In this document: positions 54,717 through 63,560 of the stretch, in pieces
Numbering within the stretch: the stretch's first letter is position 1
Layout of the letters: each line of letters starts with the position of its first letter
NCBI GenBank assembly: GCA_050180485.1
Contig: JBFXED010000002.1
Coordinates: 62,001-126,000 of the forward strand
Direction: 5' to 3'
DNA length: 64,000 nucleotides
Source of the DNA: CADEGL01 sp050180485
Lineage (GTDB): Bacteria > Pseudomonadota > Alphaproteobacteria > CADEGL01
Made by a program: the position numbers and the translations under genes
The notes under the pieces: model-generated
Database searches by the model: none
What the model was told of the DNA's origin: nothing
Seen by the model: only the letters and a program-made list of their open reading frames with translations

Positions 54717-54732
54717 TCGGAGCGAGATAGCG

Positions 54733-54760
54733 CCCTGACCTTCATCGGTCGGGGTTTTTT
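54733..54760 (+). terminator. Riboswitch-controlled transcription terminator
   Basis: CCCTGACC (54733-54740), loop TTCATC, GGTCGGGG (54747-54754), then six T residues: an eight-pair stem with a U-run. It lies 16 bases after the SAM-II aptamer and 32 bases before the metZ start, so SAM binding is likely to cause premature termination. Confidence 0.88.
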
Positions 54761-54791
54761 GTTGCCCGCGCGACGGGTGGCGGAGGCTCGC

Positions 54792-56012
54792 ATGGACGGA
54801 AGCGAAAAGACCGGTACGACGAAGGGGAAGCCCGATCCCGCCAAGTGGCGGGCGCAGACGCGCCTGGTGCGCGGCGGGCTGGAGCGCAGCGGTTTCCACG
54901 AAACCAGCGAAGCGCTCTACATGACCTCGGGCTATATCTATCCGACCGCGGAAGAAGCCGAGGCCGCCTTCAAGGGCGACATCCAGCGCTTCGTCTATTC
55001 GCGTTACGCCAATCCGACCGTCGGCATGTTCGAGGAACGCATGCGTCTCCTGGAAGGTGCCGAAGCCGCACGCTCGACCGCCAGCGGCATGGCCGCCGTG
55101 TTCGCCTCGTTGATGGCTCAGCTGCGCGCGGGCGACCGGGTGGTGGCCGCGCGCGCTTTGTTCGGCTCGTGCCAGTTCATCATCTCCGAGCTTCTGCCGC
55201 GCTATGGCATCGAGACCGAACTGGTCGACGGCACGGATCTGGACCAGTGGCGCAAGGCGCTGAAGAAGAAAACCAAGGCCATCTTCTTCGAGACGCCATC
55301 CAACCCGCAACTCGAGATCATCGATGTGCGCGCGGTCTCAAACCTGGCGCACGAAGCGGGTGCCTGTGTCGTGATCGACAACGTCTTCGCGAGCCCGGTC
55401 CTGCAGCAGCCGCTGGAGCTGGGCGCCGACGTGGTGGTCTATTCCGCGACCAAGCATATCGACGGCCAAGGGCGCAGCCTGGGCGGCGTCATCCTGTCCA
55501 CCAACGAGTTTGCGCAGACCAACCTGAAGGACTTCCTGCGCCATACAGGCCCGGCCATGAGCCCGTTCAACGCCTGGCTCCTGCTCAAGGGCCTCGAGAC
55601 GCTGGAGCTGCGCGTCACACGCCAGATGGAGAACGCGCGCACGATCGCGAACTTCCTGTCCAAGCAGAACAAGCTGCGCCGCGTGCTGCATCCGGATCTG
55701 GCGTCCCACCCGCAGCATGCGCTCGCCAAGAAACAGATGAAGGGCGGTGGCACGGTCGTCGCCTTCGACCTGGACGGTGGCAAGCCGGCCGCGTTCCGCT
55801 TCCTGAACGCCCTGCGGCTGGTCGACATCTCGAACAATCTGGGCGACGGCAAAAGCCTGATCACCCATCCGGCGACGACCACCCACCAGCGCCTGCCCAT
55901 CGAGGAGCGCGAGCGGCTGGGCATCACCGAGGGGCTGGTGCGCCTGTCGGTCGGCCTCGAGGACCCAGCCGACGTGCAGGACGACTTGACGGCGGCGCTG
56001 AAAGCGGTCTGA
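54792..56012 (+). CDS. metZ: O-succinylhomoserine sulfhydrylase
   Basis: A 406-residue PLP enzyme of the Cys/Met metabolism family, making homocysteine directly from O-succinylhomoserine and sulfide. The PLP lysine is K221 in YSATKHIDGQGR. Other landmarks: YSRYANPTVGMFEERM, FFETPSNPQLEIIDV and LSVGLEDPADVQDDL. GGAGG lies just upstream of ATG 54792; an earlier in-frame start would read through the riboswitch. Expression is expected to fall when SAM is high. Confidence 0.94.
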   Translation: MDGSEKTGTTKGKPDPAKWRAQTRLVRGGLERSGFHETSEALYMTSGYIYPTAEEAEAAFKGDIQRFVYSRYANPTVGMFEERMRLLEGAEAARSTASGMAAVFASLMAQLRAGDRVVAARALFGSCQFIISELLPRYGIETELVDGTDLDQWRKALKKKTKAIFFETPSNPQLEIIDVRAVSNLAHEAGACVVIDNVFASPVLQQPLELGADVVVYSATKHIDGQGRSLGGVILSTNEFAQTNLKDFLRHTGPAMSPFNAWLLLKGLETLELRVTRQMENARTIANFLSKQNKLRRVLHPDLASHPQHALAKKQMKGGGTVVAFDLDGGKPAAFRFLNALRLVDISNNLGDGKSLITHPATTTHQRLPIEERERLGITEGLVRLSVGLEDPADVQDDLTAALKAV

Positions 56013-56130
56013 AACCCTTTCCGAAAACACGGGTTTAGCCGTCTGGACAAGGGCTTAGGCGAGGTCTAAACCACTAGGCTTCGGCCCGCGTAGGGCCGTC
56101 ACCAGGCGTCCTTGGGCGCGGAAACAGGTC

Positions 56131-56526
56131 ATGTACCAGGCGAAGACCCGGAACATCGAGATCACGGTGAAGCCGATCTACTTGGAGGACCAATCGTCCC
56201 CCGAGGAGAGCCACTACGTCTGGGCCTATCAGGTGAAGATCGAGAACCAGGGTGGCGAGAAGGTCCAACTGCTGAACCGCTATTGGCGGATCGTCGATTC
56301 CCTCGGCCGCGTGCAGGAAGTGCGCGGCGCGGGCGTGGTGGGCGAACAACCCGTGCTGGAGCCGGGCGAATCGTTCGAATACACCAGCGGCACGCCGCTG
56401 CCGACGCCGTCGGGCATCATGGGCGGTACCTACGAGATGGAAGGGCCGGGCGGCGAACGCTTCGCGGTCACAATCCCCACCTTCTCGCTCGACACGCCGG
56501 ACGCGACGGCGAAGAAGCTGCACTGA
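56131..56526 (+). CDS. apaG: ApaG domain protein
   Basis: A 131-residue fibronectin-III-like fold protein with the conserved start ITVKPIYLEDQSSPEESHYVWAYQVKIEN, then LLNRYWRIVDSLGRVQEVRGAGVVGEQPVL and SGTPLPTPSGIMGGTYEM. It is linked to metal (cobalt/magnesium) tolerance in enterobacteria, with no known catalytic activity. It lies 19 bases before folE. Confidence 0.95.
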   Translation: MYQAKTRNIEITVKPIYLEDQSSPEESHYVWAYQVKIENQGGEKVQLLNRYWRIVDSLGRVQEVRGAGVVGEQPVLEPGESFEYTSGTPLPTPSGIMGGTYEMEGPGGERFAVTIPTFSLDTPDATAKKLH

Positions 56527-56545
56527 AAAAGGCGACGGATCGGCG

Positions 56546-57184
56546 ATGGACATGAAATCCCCCCGCAACGCCAAGCCCCGCAACGGCGGCAAGCGCATCG
56601 CCAAACCCAGCCGCGCCGAGGCCGAGAAGGCCGTGCGCACGCTGATCGAGTGGGCCGGCGACGACCCGGACCGCGAGGGGCTCTTGGACACGCCCGGGCG
56701 CGTCGTGCGCGCCTATGAGGAGTTCTTCGCCGGCTACGATTCGGACCCGGTGCAGATCCTGCGCACCACGTTCGAGGAGACCAACGGCTACGACGAGATG
56801 ATCGTCCTGCGCGACATCCGCTTCAATTCGCATTGCGAACACCACATGGTGCCCATCGTGGGCCGCGTGCATGTCGGCTATCTGCCCAACAAACGCGTCG
56901 TCGGCATCAGCAAGATCGCGCGGCTGGTGGATGCCTTCGGCCGGCGTCTGCAGATCCAGGAAAAGCTGACCACCCAGATCGCCAATTCGATTCAAGAGGT
57001 GTTGGAGCCCCAGGGTGTGGGCGTGGTGGTGGAAGGTTCGCATCAATGCATGACCACGCGCGGCGTGACCAAGCCCGGCGCGGCACTCGTGACAAGCCGC
57101 ATGCTGGGCGTCTTCCGCAGCGATCCCACCACGCGGCGAGAGTTCCTCAACATGATCGGCAACCCGACGGGCCCCGTCGTCTGA
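56546..57184 (+). CDS. folE: GTP cyclohydrolase I (FolE type)
   Basis: Makes 7,8-dihydroneopterin triphosphate from GTP, the first step of folate synthesis. The 212 residues contain the zinc site NSHCEHHMVP (C97, H99-H100), LPNKRVVGISKIARLVDAFGRRLQIQE and the second cysteine in HQCMTTRGV. The basic 20-residue N-terminus is an ordinary variable extension. Confidence 0.96.
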   Translation: MDMKSPRNAKPRNGGKRIAKPSRAEAEKAVRTLIEWAGDDPDREGLLDTPGRVVRAYEEFFAGYDSDPVQILRTTFEETNGYDEMIVLRDIRFNSHCEHHMVPIVGRVHVGYLPNKRVVGISKIARLVDAFGRRLQIQEKLTTQIANSIQEVLEPQGVGVVVEGSHQCMTTRGVTKPGAALVTSRMLGVFRSDPTTRREFLNMIGNPTGPVV

Positions 57185-57231
57185 CACACCTGGGCCGAAC
57201 GGACCTGAAACCGTAAGCGCGGAGAAATACG

Positions 57232-58392
57232 ATGGCCGACCTCACGCCGCGCGCCATGATCGACCGGCTGGTTGGCTTCGACACGGTCTCGTCGAAATCC
57301 AATCTGGCCCTCATCGAGTTCGCGGCGAACTATCTGGACGGCCTCGGCATCAAGGCATCCCTCGTCCACGACGCCGGGCGCACCAAGGCCAACCTGTTTG
57401 CGACCATCGGCCCCGACGCACCCGGCGGGGCCTGCCTGTCCGGCCATACGGACGTGGTGCCCGTCGCGGGCCAGCCTTGGGACACCGATCCGTTCAAGGT
57501 CGTGGAGAAGGGCGGCAACCTCTACGGCCGCGGCTCCTCGGACATGAAAAGCTTCCTGGCCATCGCGTTGGCGCTGGTGCCCGAGATGAAGGCTGCGAAG
57601 ATGAAGCGGCCGATCCACCTGGCCCTGTCCTTCGACGAAGAGGTGGGTTGCCTGGGCGCGCCCCTGATGATCAAGGAACTGGGCAAGACCCTGCCCAAGC
57701 CCGCGCTGGTCGTGATCGGCGAACCCACTTCCATGAAGGTGGTCAACGCGCATAAGGGCTCGTTCGCCTATTGCACCACCGTGACGGGCCTCGAGGCCCA
57801 TTCCAGCGCCACCCACAAGGGCGTCTCGGCCATCCAGTACGCGGCGGAGATCATCCACTTCATCAACGCCATGGCCGACGAGTTCAAGGCGCGCGCCAAG
57901 CCGGGCGTTGAATTCGAGCCGCCCTACACGACCTTGAGCGTCGGCATCATCGAGGGCGGCACCGCGATCAACATCATCTCGCGCCAGTGCCGTTTCCATT
58001 GGGACGTGCGCCTGATGCCGGGCGGCTCGCTGGACGAGATCGAGGGCCGCCTGCGCGAATTCATTGCCAAGGACATCCTGCCCAAGATGCGCGCGGTCGA
58101 ACCCAATGCCAGCGTCTCGACGGAGAAACTGTTCGGCGTGCCGGGTCTCGCACCCGAGCCCAATTCGCCGGCCGAGCAATTGTGCTTCCGTCTGACCGGC
58201 GCCAATTCGACCGCCGTGATCGCCTTCGGCACCGAGGGCGGCCAGTTTCAGGAGGCCGGCATTCCGACCGTGGTGTGCGGCCCGGGCTCCATCCATGTGG
58301 CGCACAAGCCCAACGAATATATTTCCCTGGAACAAGTCGAGGCCGGGATCGGTTTCCAACGCCGTCTGATCCAATGGGCGGCCGAAGGCTGA
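57232..58392 (+). CDS. argE: Acetylornithine deacetylase
   Basis: An M20-family metallohydrolase of 386 residues that releases ornithine from N-acetylornithine. Metal-site motifs: SGHTDVVPVAG, GRGSSDMKSFLA and SFDEEVGCLGAP; the second zinc histidine is in VCGPGSIHVAHKPNEY. It follows folE by 48 bases. argF and argD lie in the same window on the opposite strand, so arginine genes are scattered and do not form one operon. Confidence 0.92.
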   Translation: MADLTPRAMIDRLVGFDTVSSKSNLALIEFAANYLDGLGIKASLVHDAGRTKANLFATIGPDAPGGACLSGHTDVVPVAGQPWDTDPFKVVEKGGNLYGRGSSDMKSFLAIALALVPEMKAAKMKRPIHLALSFDEEVGCLGAPLMIKELGKTLPKPALVVIGEPTSMKVVNAHKGSFAYCTTVTGLEAHSSATHKGVSAIQYAAEIIHFINAMADEFKARAKPGVEFEPPYTTLSVGIIEGGTAINIISRQCRFHWDVRLMPGGSLDEIEGRLREFIAKDILPKMRAVEPNASVSTEKLFGVPGLAPEPNSPAEQLCFRLTGANSTAVIAFGTEGGQFQEAGIPTVVCGPGSIHVAHKPNEYISLEQVEAGIGFQRRLIQWAAEG

Positions 58393-58446
58393 ACGTCATT
58401 TTCGTTTCGTAGTTTTTTTTCTATCGTTCATTCAGCGGGACATATC

Positions 58447-59010
58447 ATGACAACCAAGAAGAAGATCGCCGTCATCGTCGGCAGCCTGCGCAAGGGTTCC
58501 TACAACCGGTTGGCCGCCAAAGCGCTGATGGCGCTGGCTCCAGCCGACCTTGATTGCGAGATCGTCGAGATCGGTCAGCTGCCCTTCTATAACGAGGATA
58601 CCGACGGCGACGCGGCGCCCGCCGCCTGGCGCGACTTCCGCGCCAAGGTGAAAGCCGCCGACGCGGTTCTGTTCCTGACGCCGGAATACAACCGTTCGGT
58701 GCCCGCGGTGCTGAAGAACGCGATCGACGTGGGCTCGCGCCCCTATGGGCAGAGCGCATGGAACGGCAAGCCCGCCGCGATCATGAGCGTCTCGCCCGGC
58801 GCCATTGGCGGCTTCGGCGCCAACCACCATCTGCGCCAATCGCTGGTCTTCCTGAACATGCCCGCCATGCAGCAGCCCGAGGCCTATGTGAGCGGTGCGG
58901 CCAAACTGTTCGACGACAAGGGCAATCTGGTCAGCGAGGCCACCCAGAAATTCTTCGCGGGCTTTATGGAGGCCTATGCGGCGTGGGTGCGGGCCCACAC
59001 CGCGAAATAG
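58447..59010 (+). CDS. NAD(P)H-dependent FMN reductase (ChrR/YieF-like)
   Basis: A 187-residue flavodoxin-fold enzyme. Motifs: IVGSLRKGSYNRLAAKALM for FMN phosphate binding and LTPEYNRSVPAVLKNAIDVGSRPYGQSAWNGKP. Members reduce quinones, chromate, azo dyes or free flavins to limit oxidative stress. A run of eight T residues lies between argE and this gene without a clear preceding hairpin. Confidence 0.9.
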   Translation: MTTKKKIAVIVGSLRKGSYNRLAAKALMALAPADLDCEIVEIGQLPFYNEDTDGDAAPAAWRDFRAKVKAADAVLFLTPEYNRSVPAVLKNAIDVGSRPYGQSAWNGKPAAIMSVSPGAIGGFGANHHLRQSLVFLNMPAMQQPEAYVSGAAKLFDDKGNLVSEATQKFFAGFMEAYAAWVRAHTAK

Positions 59011-59115
59011 ACGTGTAACAGCAGCTTTTCTTAAGCCAAGGCCCAGTATTTCTTGTGCGGGTTTCGGCGGCGGACGGCCCTAGATTGCGGCCGGCCGTAA
59101 CCTAGATGACCGCCC

Positions 59116-60021
59116 ATGTCCCGCCGCCTGCCCCCGCTGAACTCGCTGCGCGTCTTCGAGGCCGTCGCCCGCCACTTGAGCATCACCAAGGCGGCCGACG
59201 AACTGAACGTGACGCCCGCCGCCGTGAGCCACCAGGTGAAGACCCTGGAGGATCATCTCGGCGTGCACCTGTTCCACCGGGTCAACCGCAACCTTCTGCT
59301 GACCGATGCGGGCCAGGCCTGCCTTCCCGGCATCCGGGAGGGCTTCGAACGTCTGTCGGCGGCGATCCAGGAAATCGACAATCTGGGTGATGCCGGCATC
59401 CTGAGCGTCAGCGTGGCGCCCTCCTTCGCCGCCAAGTGGCTGGTGCCGCGCCTGGACAGCTTCGCCGCCCAGCATCCCGACATCGACGTGCGAGTCTCGG
59501 CCTCCATGCATCTGATGGATTTCGAGCGCGACAATGTCGACCTCGCCATCCGCTATGGCGCGGGCCGCTATCCCAATCTCCAGGTCGAGCGGCTGTTGAA
59601 GGAAGAGGTGTTCCCCGTCTGCAGCCCGAAGCTGTTGGAGAGCGAGCAGCCCCTGTCGTCGCCCGAGCGCTTACGCGACCACACGCTGCTGCACGACGAC
59701 AGCCCAGAGGATGACATCTCTTGCCCGACCTGGCCCATGTGGCTGAAGGCGGCCGGCATTGGAGAGGTCGACGGCTCGCGCGGGCCGCGCTTCAACCAAT
59801 CGAGCCTGGTGATCGAAGCCGCCGTGCTCGGCCGCGGCGTCGCGATGGCGAAGGCACGCCTGGCGGCGGCGGATCTGGCCGAGGGACGTTTGGTGAAGCC
59901 GTTCGAAGGCTCGCTGCCCGTCGACTTCGCCTATTACATTGTCTGCCCGGAAGCAAAGCTGAAGCTGCGGAAGGTAAGCGTCTTCCGCGATTGGCTGCGC
60001 GAGCAGGCCGAAGGGCACTGA
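59116..60021 (+). CDS. LysR-family regulator, GcvA-like
   Basis: A 301-residue regulator. The N-terminal winged helix (RLPPLNSLRVFEAVARHLSITKAADELNVTPAAVSHQVKTLEDHLGV) and the effector domain ending RDWLREQ are GcvA-like. In enterobacteria GcvA controls glycine cleavage; here the nearest co-oriented gene is a RidA-family gene 72 bases downstream. The target is not readable. Confidence 0.92.
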   Translation: MSRRLPPLNSLRVFEAVARHLSITKAADELNVTPAAVSHQVKTLEDHLGVHLFHRVNRNLLLTDAGQACLPGIREGFERLSAAIQEIDNLGDAGILSVSVAPSFAAKWLVPRLDSFAAQHPDIDVRVSASMHLMDFERDNVDLAIRYGAGRYPNLQVERLLKEEVFPVCSPKLLESEQPLSSPERLRDHTLLHDDSPEDDISCPTWPMWLKAAGIGEVDGSRGPRFNQSSLVIEAAVLGRGVAMAKARLAAADLAEGRLVKPFEGSLPVDFAYYIVCPEAKLKLRKVSVFRDWLREQAEGH

Positions 60022-60093
60022 GCGGCTATTCCGCAGCGTGAACGACGATGGCATGCTGTCGGCCGGATTTCCAAAGGCTACAGAGGCATTCCA

Positions 60094-60474
60094 ATGACGC
60101 GCAAACCCGTCGACACCGGCCTGCCGCAACTCAAGGCGCCCCTGGAGTGGGCTACGATCGCGGGCGGCGTGCTCTACACGGCACAGATTCCGATCAAGGC
60201 TGATGGTGGCCTCGAGACGGGCGACGCGGTGGCGCAGGTAGACCTGACCTTGCGCAATCTGAAGAAAACGGTCGAGGCCGCGGGCGGCGGCATGGACGAC
60301 GTGACGCAGTGTCTCGTCTATCTGACCGATGCCAAGCACGGGCCCGCGCTGAACGAAGTCTGGCCGCGTTACTTCAAGGCGCCCTACCCTAACCGTGCCA
60401 CCGTCATCGTCACGGCGCTGGTGGTGCCGGGTATCGTGGTTGAAGTGGTCGCCCACGCCCATATCGGCGCATAA
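60094..60474 (+). CDS. RidA family protein (reactive intermediate/imine deaminase)
   Basis: A 126-residue single-domain Rid protein. Unlike the triple-domain protein elsewhere in the window, it keeps the conserved arginine in YPNRATVIVTALVVPGIVVEVVAHAH, so imine-hydrolase activity is plausible. It removes reactive 2-aminoacrylate-type enamines. It follows the GcvA-like regulator gene. Confidence 0.9.
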   Translation: MTRKPVDTGLPQLKAPLEWATIAGGVLYTAQIPIKADGGLETGDAVAQVDLTLRNLKKTVEAAGGGMDDVTQCLVYLTDAKHGPALNEVWPRYFKAPYPNRATVIVTALVVPGIVVEVVAHAHIGA

Positions 60475-60480
60475 GAAGCG

Positions 60481-60894
60481 TTAGCCACGCGCCTTGGCCT
60501 CGACGCGGGCCACGAACTTGGGCACGTCGATCACAAACCGTTCGTGGAAACCCGCGCCGATGACGTCCTTCTCATCGCGGCATTCCACCTTGAAGCGCAG
60601 ACGCCGCCCCTCGACCGAAACCAGTTCCACCTCGGCCGTGACCGCCATGCCCACAGGCGTGGCGGCGGAATGGCTCATGTCCACATGGACACCCACGCTG
60701 CCCTGACCCGGCGCCAGATAGGGCTTCATCCCCTCGATGCAGGTGGCCTCGACGAAGCCCACCATGTAGGCGGTGGCGAAGACAGGCGGCATGTCGCGAA
60801 ATTCGCCGAAGGCGGGCGAAACCTCCGGCACCGTCAGGCCGGGATCGACCTTGATCGTCTTCGCGTGCTTCAAGCCGACCTTCAAATCCGCCAT
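60481..60894 (-). CDS. Thioesterase-family (hotdog-fold) protein
   Basis: A 137-residue hotdog-fold protein resembling the fluoroacetyl-CoA thioesterase (FlK)/YbgC-like group: VFATAYMVGFVEATCIEGMKPYL, then GVHVDMSHSAATPVGMAVTAEVELVSVEGRRLRFKVECRDEKDVIGAGFHERFVID. It probably hydrolyses small acyl-CoAs. Its end lies 6 bp from the convergent ridA stop. Confidence 0.85.
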   Translation of the reverse strand: MADLKVGLKHAKTIKVDPGLTVPEVSPAFGEFRDMPPVFATAYMVGFVEATCIEGMKPYLAPGQGSVGVHVDMSHSAATPVGMAVTAEVELVSVEGRRLRFKVECRDEKDVIGAGFHERFVIDVPKFVARVEAKARG

Positions 60895-60953
60895 GGCGCC
60901 CCCCTTTTCGCGCGCCAGTGTGCCAGCGGCGCCCGCGGCCCGGAAGCGCGGCG

Positions 60954-61538
60954 TCAGCGCAAGAAGGGCCGCAGGTGGGTCTGAATGTTGGTTTCGAGCT
61001 GGGCGTTGATCTGCTTCATCATCGCCTCGGTCATGTCGAACCAGATCTGCTCGGTCTGGTTGATCGTCGCATCCTCGGGTGCGGTCTGCGTCATAGTCGC
61101 GCGCGCGAAAACTTTGCCGTCGCGCTGGCCCAGATCGTCCTGCAGCTGCAACTCGACGTCGATCACGCCGTCGTAGCGCGCCGTCTGGTCGGTGGTGAAG
61201 GCGCCGGCCACGCCGCCCGTCTTGCGCAGGCGCGTCTCGATCACCGAGGCGTCGCGAATGATGAAGCGGGCATAGCCCTCCTTGCCAACCGCCCTCAGAC
61301 GGTCGGTGGCCCAGCGCTCGGCGGCCTTGCCCGGCGGGGTCGGGAACAGATGGTCCACGTTGGGCGCCGAATAGGGTGGCGCGTATGCCCACACCACCTC
61401 GATGCGCTTCACATCGAGATTGATCGGAGTCATGTGGGCGTAGGTGATGTCGGGGAACTTCGCAACCGGCGGCGGCGTGTTGCAGCCGGCCAGGGCCAGG
61501 AGCACGGCGACGAAGGTGGGCTTTATGAAGCGAACCAT
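60954..61538 (-). CDS. Hypothetical lipoprotein
   Basis: A 194-residue predicted lipoprotein with lipobox LALAGC (Cys about 19). The rest is a soluble domain with VKRIEVVWAYAP, PGKAAERWATDRLRAVG and a long C-terminal helix. Family not recognised; function unknown. ATG at 61538 places the lipobox at normal distance. Confidence 0.78.
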   Translation of the reverse strand: MVRFIKPTFVAVLLALAGCNTPPPVAKFPDITYAHMTPINLDVKRIEVVWAYAPPYSAPNVDHLFPTPPGKAAERWATDRLRAVGKEGYARFIIRDASVIETRLRKTGGVAGAFTTDQTARYDGVIDVELQLQDDLGQRDGKVFARATMTQTAPEDATINQTEQIWFDMTEAMMKQINAQLETNIQTHLRPFLR

Positions 61539-61643
61539 GCGCTGTCCTCTGCGGGTGGCGTCATCCGGTATAGGCGCGGGCACGGAAAGCCGCAATCGCC
61601 CGTTGCCGGCCCACGATCCGTCTAGACCCCCGATCGGGCAAAA

Positions 61644-62582
61644 TTAAGGCGCGATCTCGGGCAGCGCGTTGGGGTCGAAATTATAGGTTTCGCGGCAGAA
61701 TTCGCAGGTCATCACGATGCGGCCATCGACCTCCAGCTCCTTCAGCTCCTCGCGCGGGAAGCTGCGCAGCACCCGAACCGCCCGCTCCTCCGAGCAGCGG
61801 CAGCCGAAGCGTAGGGGCTTGGGCGCGAAGGCGCGCACGCCGTCCTCATGGAAGAGGCGGTAGAGAAGCGCGTTCGGCTCCAGCGCCGGATCAAGTAATT
61901 CGCCATCCGTGCAGGTCGCGGCCAGGGCCAACGCACGCTGCCAGGCGTCATCGGCCTCGGCCGTGTCGTGGCTGCCGGGCGCGGGCGGCATGCGCTGGAC
62001 CATCAACGCGGCCGCGCGCCAACGCCCATCCGGCCCGCGGCCGGCGGCGGACTTGATCGAGGTCTGAATCTGCTCGGAGCGTTCGAAGTAGCGGCGCGCG
62101 CATTCCGACATAGTGGCGCCTTCCAACTCCACGATGCCCTGGTAACGGTCGGTCTCCGGCCCCTGGTCCACGGTGAAAGCCAAGTAGCCCTTGCCGATCA
62201 GGGCCGGCACGGGGCCGGCACCGTTGCCATTTCCCGCCACGGCCAAGCGCTTCTGATCGAACTGGGCATAGCCGCGCATGGCGCCGCCGCTCATCAGGTC
62301 GGCGACCACCAAACCTACCGGGCCGTCGCCCTTGGTTTGGAAGGTGAAGATACCGTCGTATTTGAGCGCGCCGGCCAGCACGGCCGACAAAGCCAGCGTC
62401 TCGCCAAGCAGCGTCGCCACCGGCGTCGGATAATCATGGCGGCGGAGCACCTCGTCGGCGACGGCGCCCAGACGCACAAGCTGGCCGCGCACCTCGCTGC
62501 CTTCGATTCGGAAGGGCTGAATCAGATCGTCGGTCGGAGGCGCGCTTCCGGCCAAGCCGGAAACCGTCGATGGGTCGCTCAA
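61644..62582 (-). CDS. hslO: Redox-regulated holdase chaperone Hsp33
   Basis: A 312-residue protein with the C-terminal zinc/redox switch FGCRCSEERAVRVL and MTCEFCRETYNF, the four cysteines of Hsp33 that release zinc on oxidation. N-terminal landmarks: DDLIQPFRIEGSEVRGQLVRLG and HDYPTPVATLLGE. No ATG is available. TTG at 62582 preceded by TTAGGA fits the family start; another TTG at 62645 adds 21 residues. It lies downstream of argF. Confidence 0.93.
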   Translation of the reverse strand: MSDPSTVSGLAGSAPPTDDLIQPFRIEGSEVRGQLVRLGAVADEVLRRHDYPTPVATLLGETLALSAVLAGALKYDGIFTFQTKGDGPVGLVVADLMSGGAMRGYAQFDQKRLAVAGNGNGAGPVPALIGKGYLAFTVDQGPETDRYQGIVELEGATMSECARRYFERSEQIQTSIKSAAGRGPDGRWRAAALMVQRMPPAPGSHDTAEADDAWQRALALAATCTDGELLDPALEPNALLYRLFHEDGVRAFAPKPLRFGCRCSEERAVRVLRSFPREELKELEVDGRIVMTCEFCRETYNFDPNALPEIAP

Positions 62583-62590
62583 GCGCAGAA

Positions 62591-62625
62591 TCCTAAATCC
62601 GGAATGGAGACTTTCTGATTTAGGA
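62591..62625. repeat. Inverted repeat in the argF-hslO gap
   Basis: TCCTAAATC (62591-62599) and GATTTAGGA (62617-62625) are perfect 9-bp arms separated by 17 bases. On the minus strand it covers the likely hslO ribosome binding site (TTAGGA), so it could be an operator or a translation-controlling hairpin. Confidence 0.55.
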
Positions 62626-62648
62626 AGCCCGCCGCCGCGCGGCAAGCC

Positions 62649-63560
62649 TTACTGCAGGCACCAGTCGAGGATGCCTTTCTGCGCGTGAAGACGATTCTCG
62701 GCCTCGTCCCACACCACCGACTGCGGCCCGTCCAGCACGTCGCCCGTCACCTCGTCGTCGCGGTGGGCAGGCAGGCAATGCATGAACACGGCATCCGGTT
62801 TGGCCAGCGCCATGGCGCGTGCATCGACGCGGAAGGGCTGGAACTTCTTGAGACGGTGCGCATCCGGGGTCTGGCCCATGGAAACCCAGGTATCGGTCAC
62901 GACGCAATCCGCGCCGCGCACGGCGGCGTCGAGCTCGTGCATGATCTCGACCTTGCCGCCGTTCTTCCGCGCCCAATCAAGCAGCGGCTTGGGTGGCTCC
63001 AAGGGACCGGGGCACGCCACCTTCAGACCGAAACCGAAGCGCGCCGATGCTTGAATCCATGTGTTGGTCATGTTGTTGACGTCGCCCGCCCAAGCCACCG
63101 CCTTGCCCGTGATAGGCCCACGCCGCTCCTCGAAGGTCAGGATGTCGGCCATGAGCTGGCACGGATGCGAGCGGCTGGTCAGCCCGTTGATGACGGGCAC
63201 CGTGGCGTGGGATGCCAGCTCGATCAGCTTGTCATGGTCGCTGGTGCGCAACATGATCGCGTCGACATAGCGCGAGAGCACGCGCGCCGTATCGCCGATC
63301 GTCTCGCCCCGGCCGAGCTGGGTGTCGTGGCTTTCCAGCACGATCACCTCGCCGCCCAATTGGCGCATGCCGACCTCGAACGACACGCGCGTGCGCGTGG
63401 AGGGCCGCTCGAAGATCATCGCCAGCATCTTGCCCTTGAGCGGCTGCAGCCGTTCGCCGGCCACGTTGGCGCGCTTGAAGCCCGCCGCCGCGGTCAGGAT
63501 GCTGCGCAGGACCGGCGTCTCCAACCGGTCCAGATCGAGAAAGTGCCGGGGCTCAGGCAT
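62649..63560 (-). CDS. argF: Ornithine carbamoyltransferase
   Basis: Makes citrulline from ornithine and carbamoyl phosphate. The 303 residues carry the carbamoyl-phosphate loop FERPSTRTRVSFE, LMADILTFEERRG (HPCQ-type motif just before), and MHCLPAHRDDE. ATG at 63560 lies within the end of argD (8-bp overlap), so the two are translationally coupled. Confidence 0.96.
   Translation of the reverse strand: MPEPRHFLDLDRLETPVLRSILTAAAGFKRANVAGERLQPLKGKMLAMIFERPSTRTRVSFEVGMRQLGGEVIVLESHDTQLGRGETIGDTARVLSRYVDAIMLRTSDHDKLIELASHATVPVINGLTSRSHPCQLMADILTFEERRGPITGKAVAWAGDVNNMTNTWIQASARFGFGLKVACPGPLEPPKPLLDWARKNGGKVEIMHELDAAVRGADCVVTDTWVSMGQTPDAHRLKKFQPFRVDARAMALAKPDAVFMHCLPAHRDDEVTGDVLDGPQSVVWDEAENRLHAQKGILDWCLQ

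Noticed and set aside
56032..56072. Hairpin after metZ (GGTTTAG / CTAAACC)
   Set aside because: Only seven base pairs with a 27-nt loop and no U-tract; noted but not supported as a terminator.
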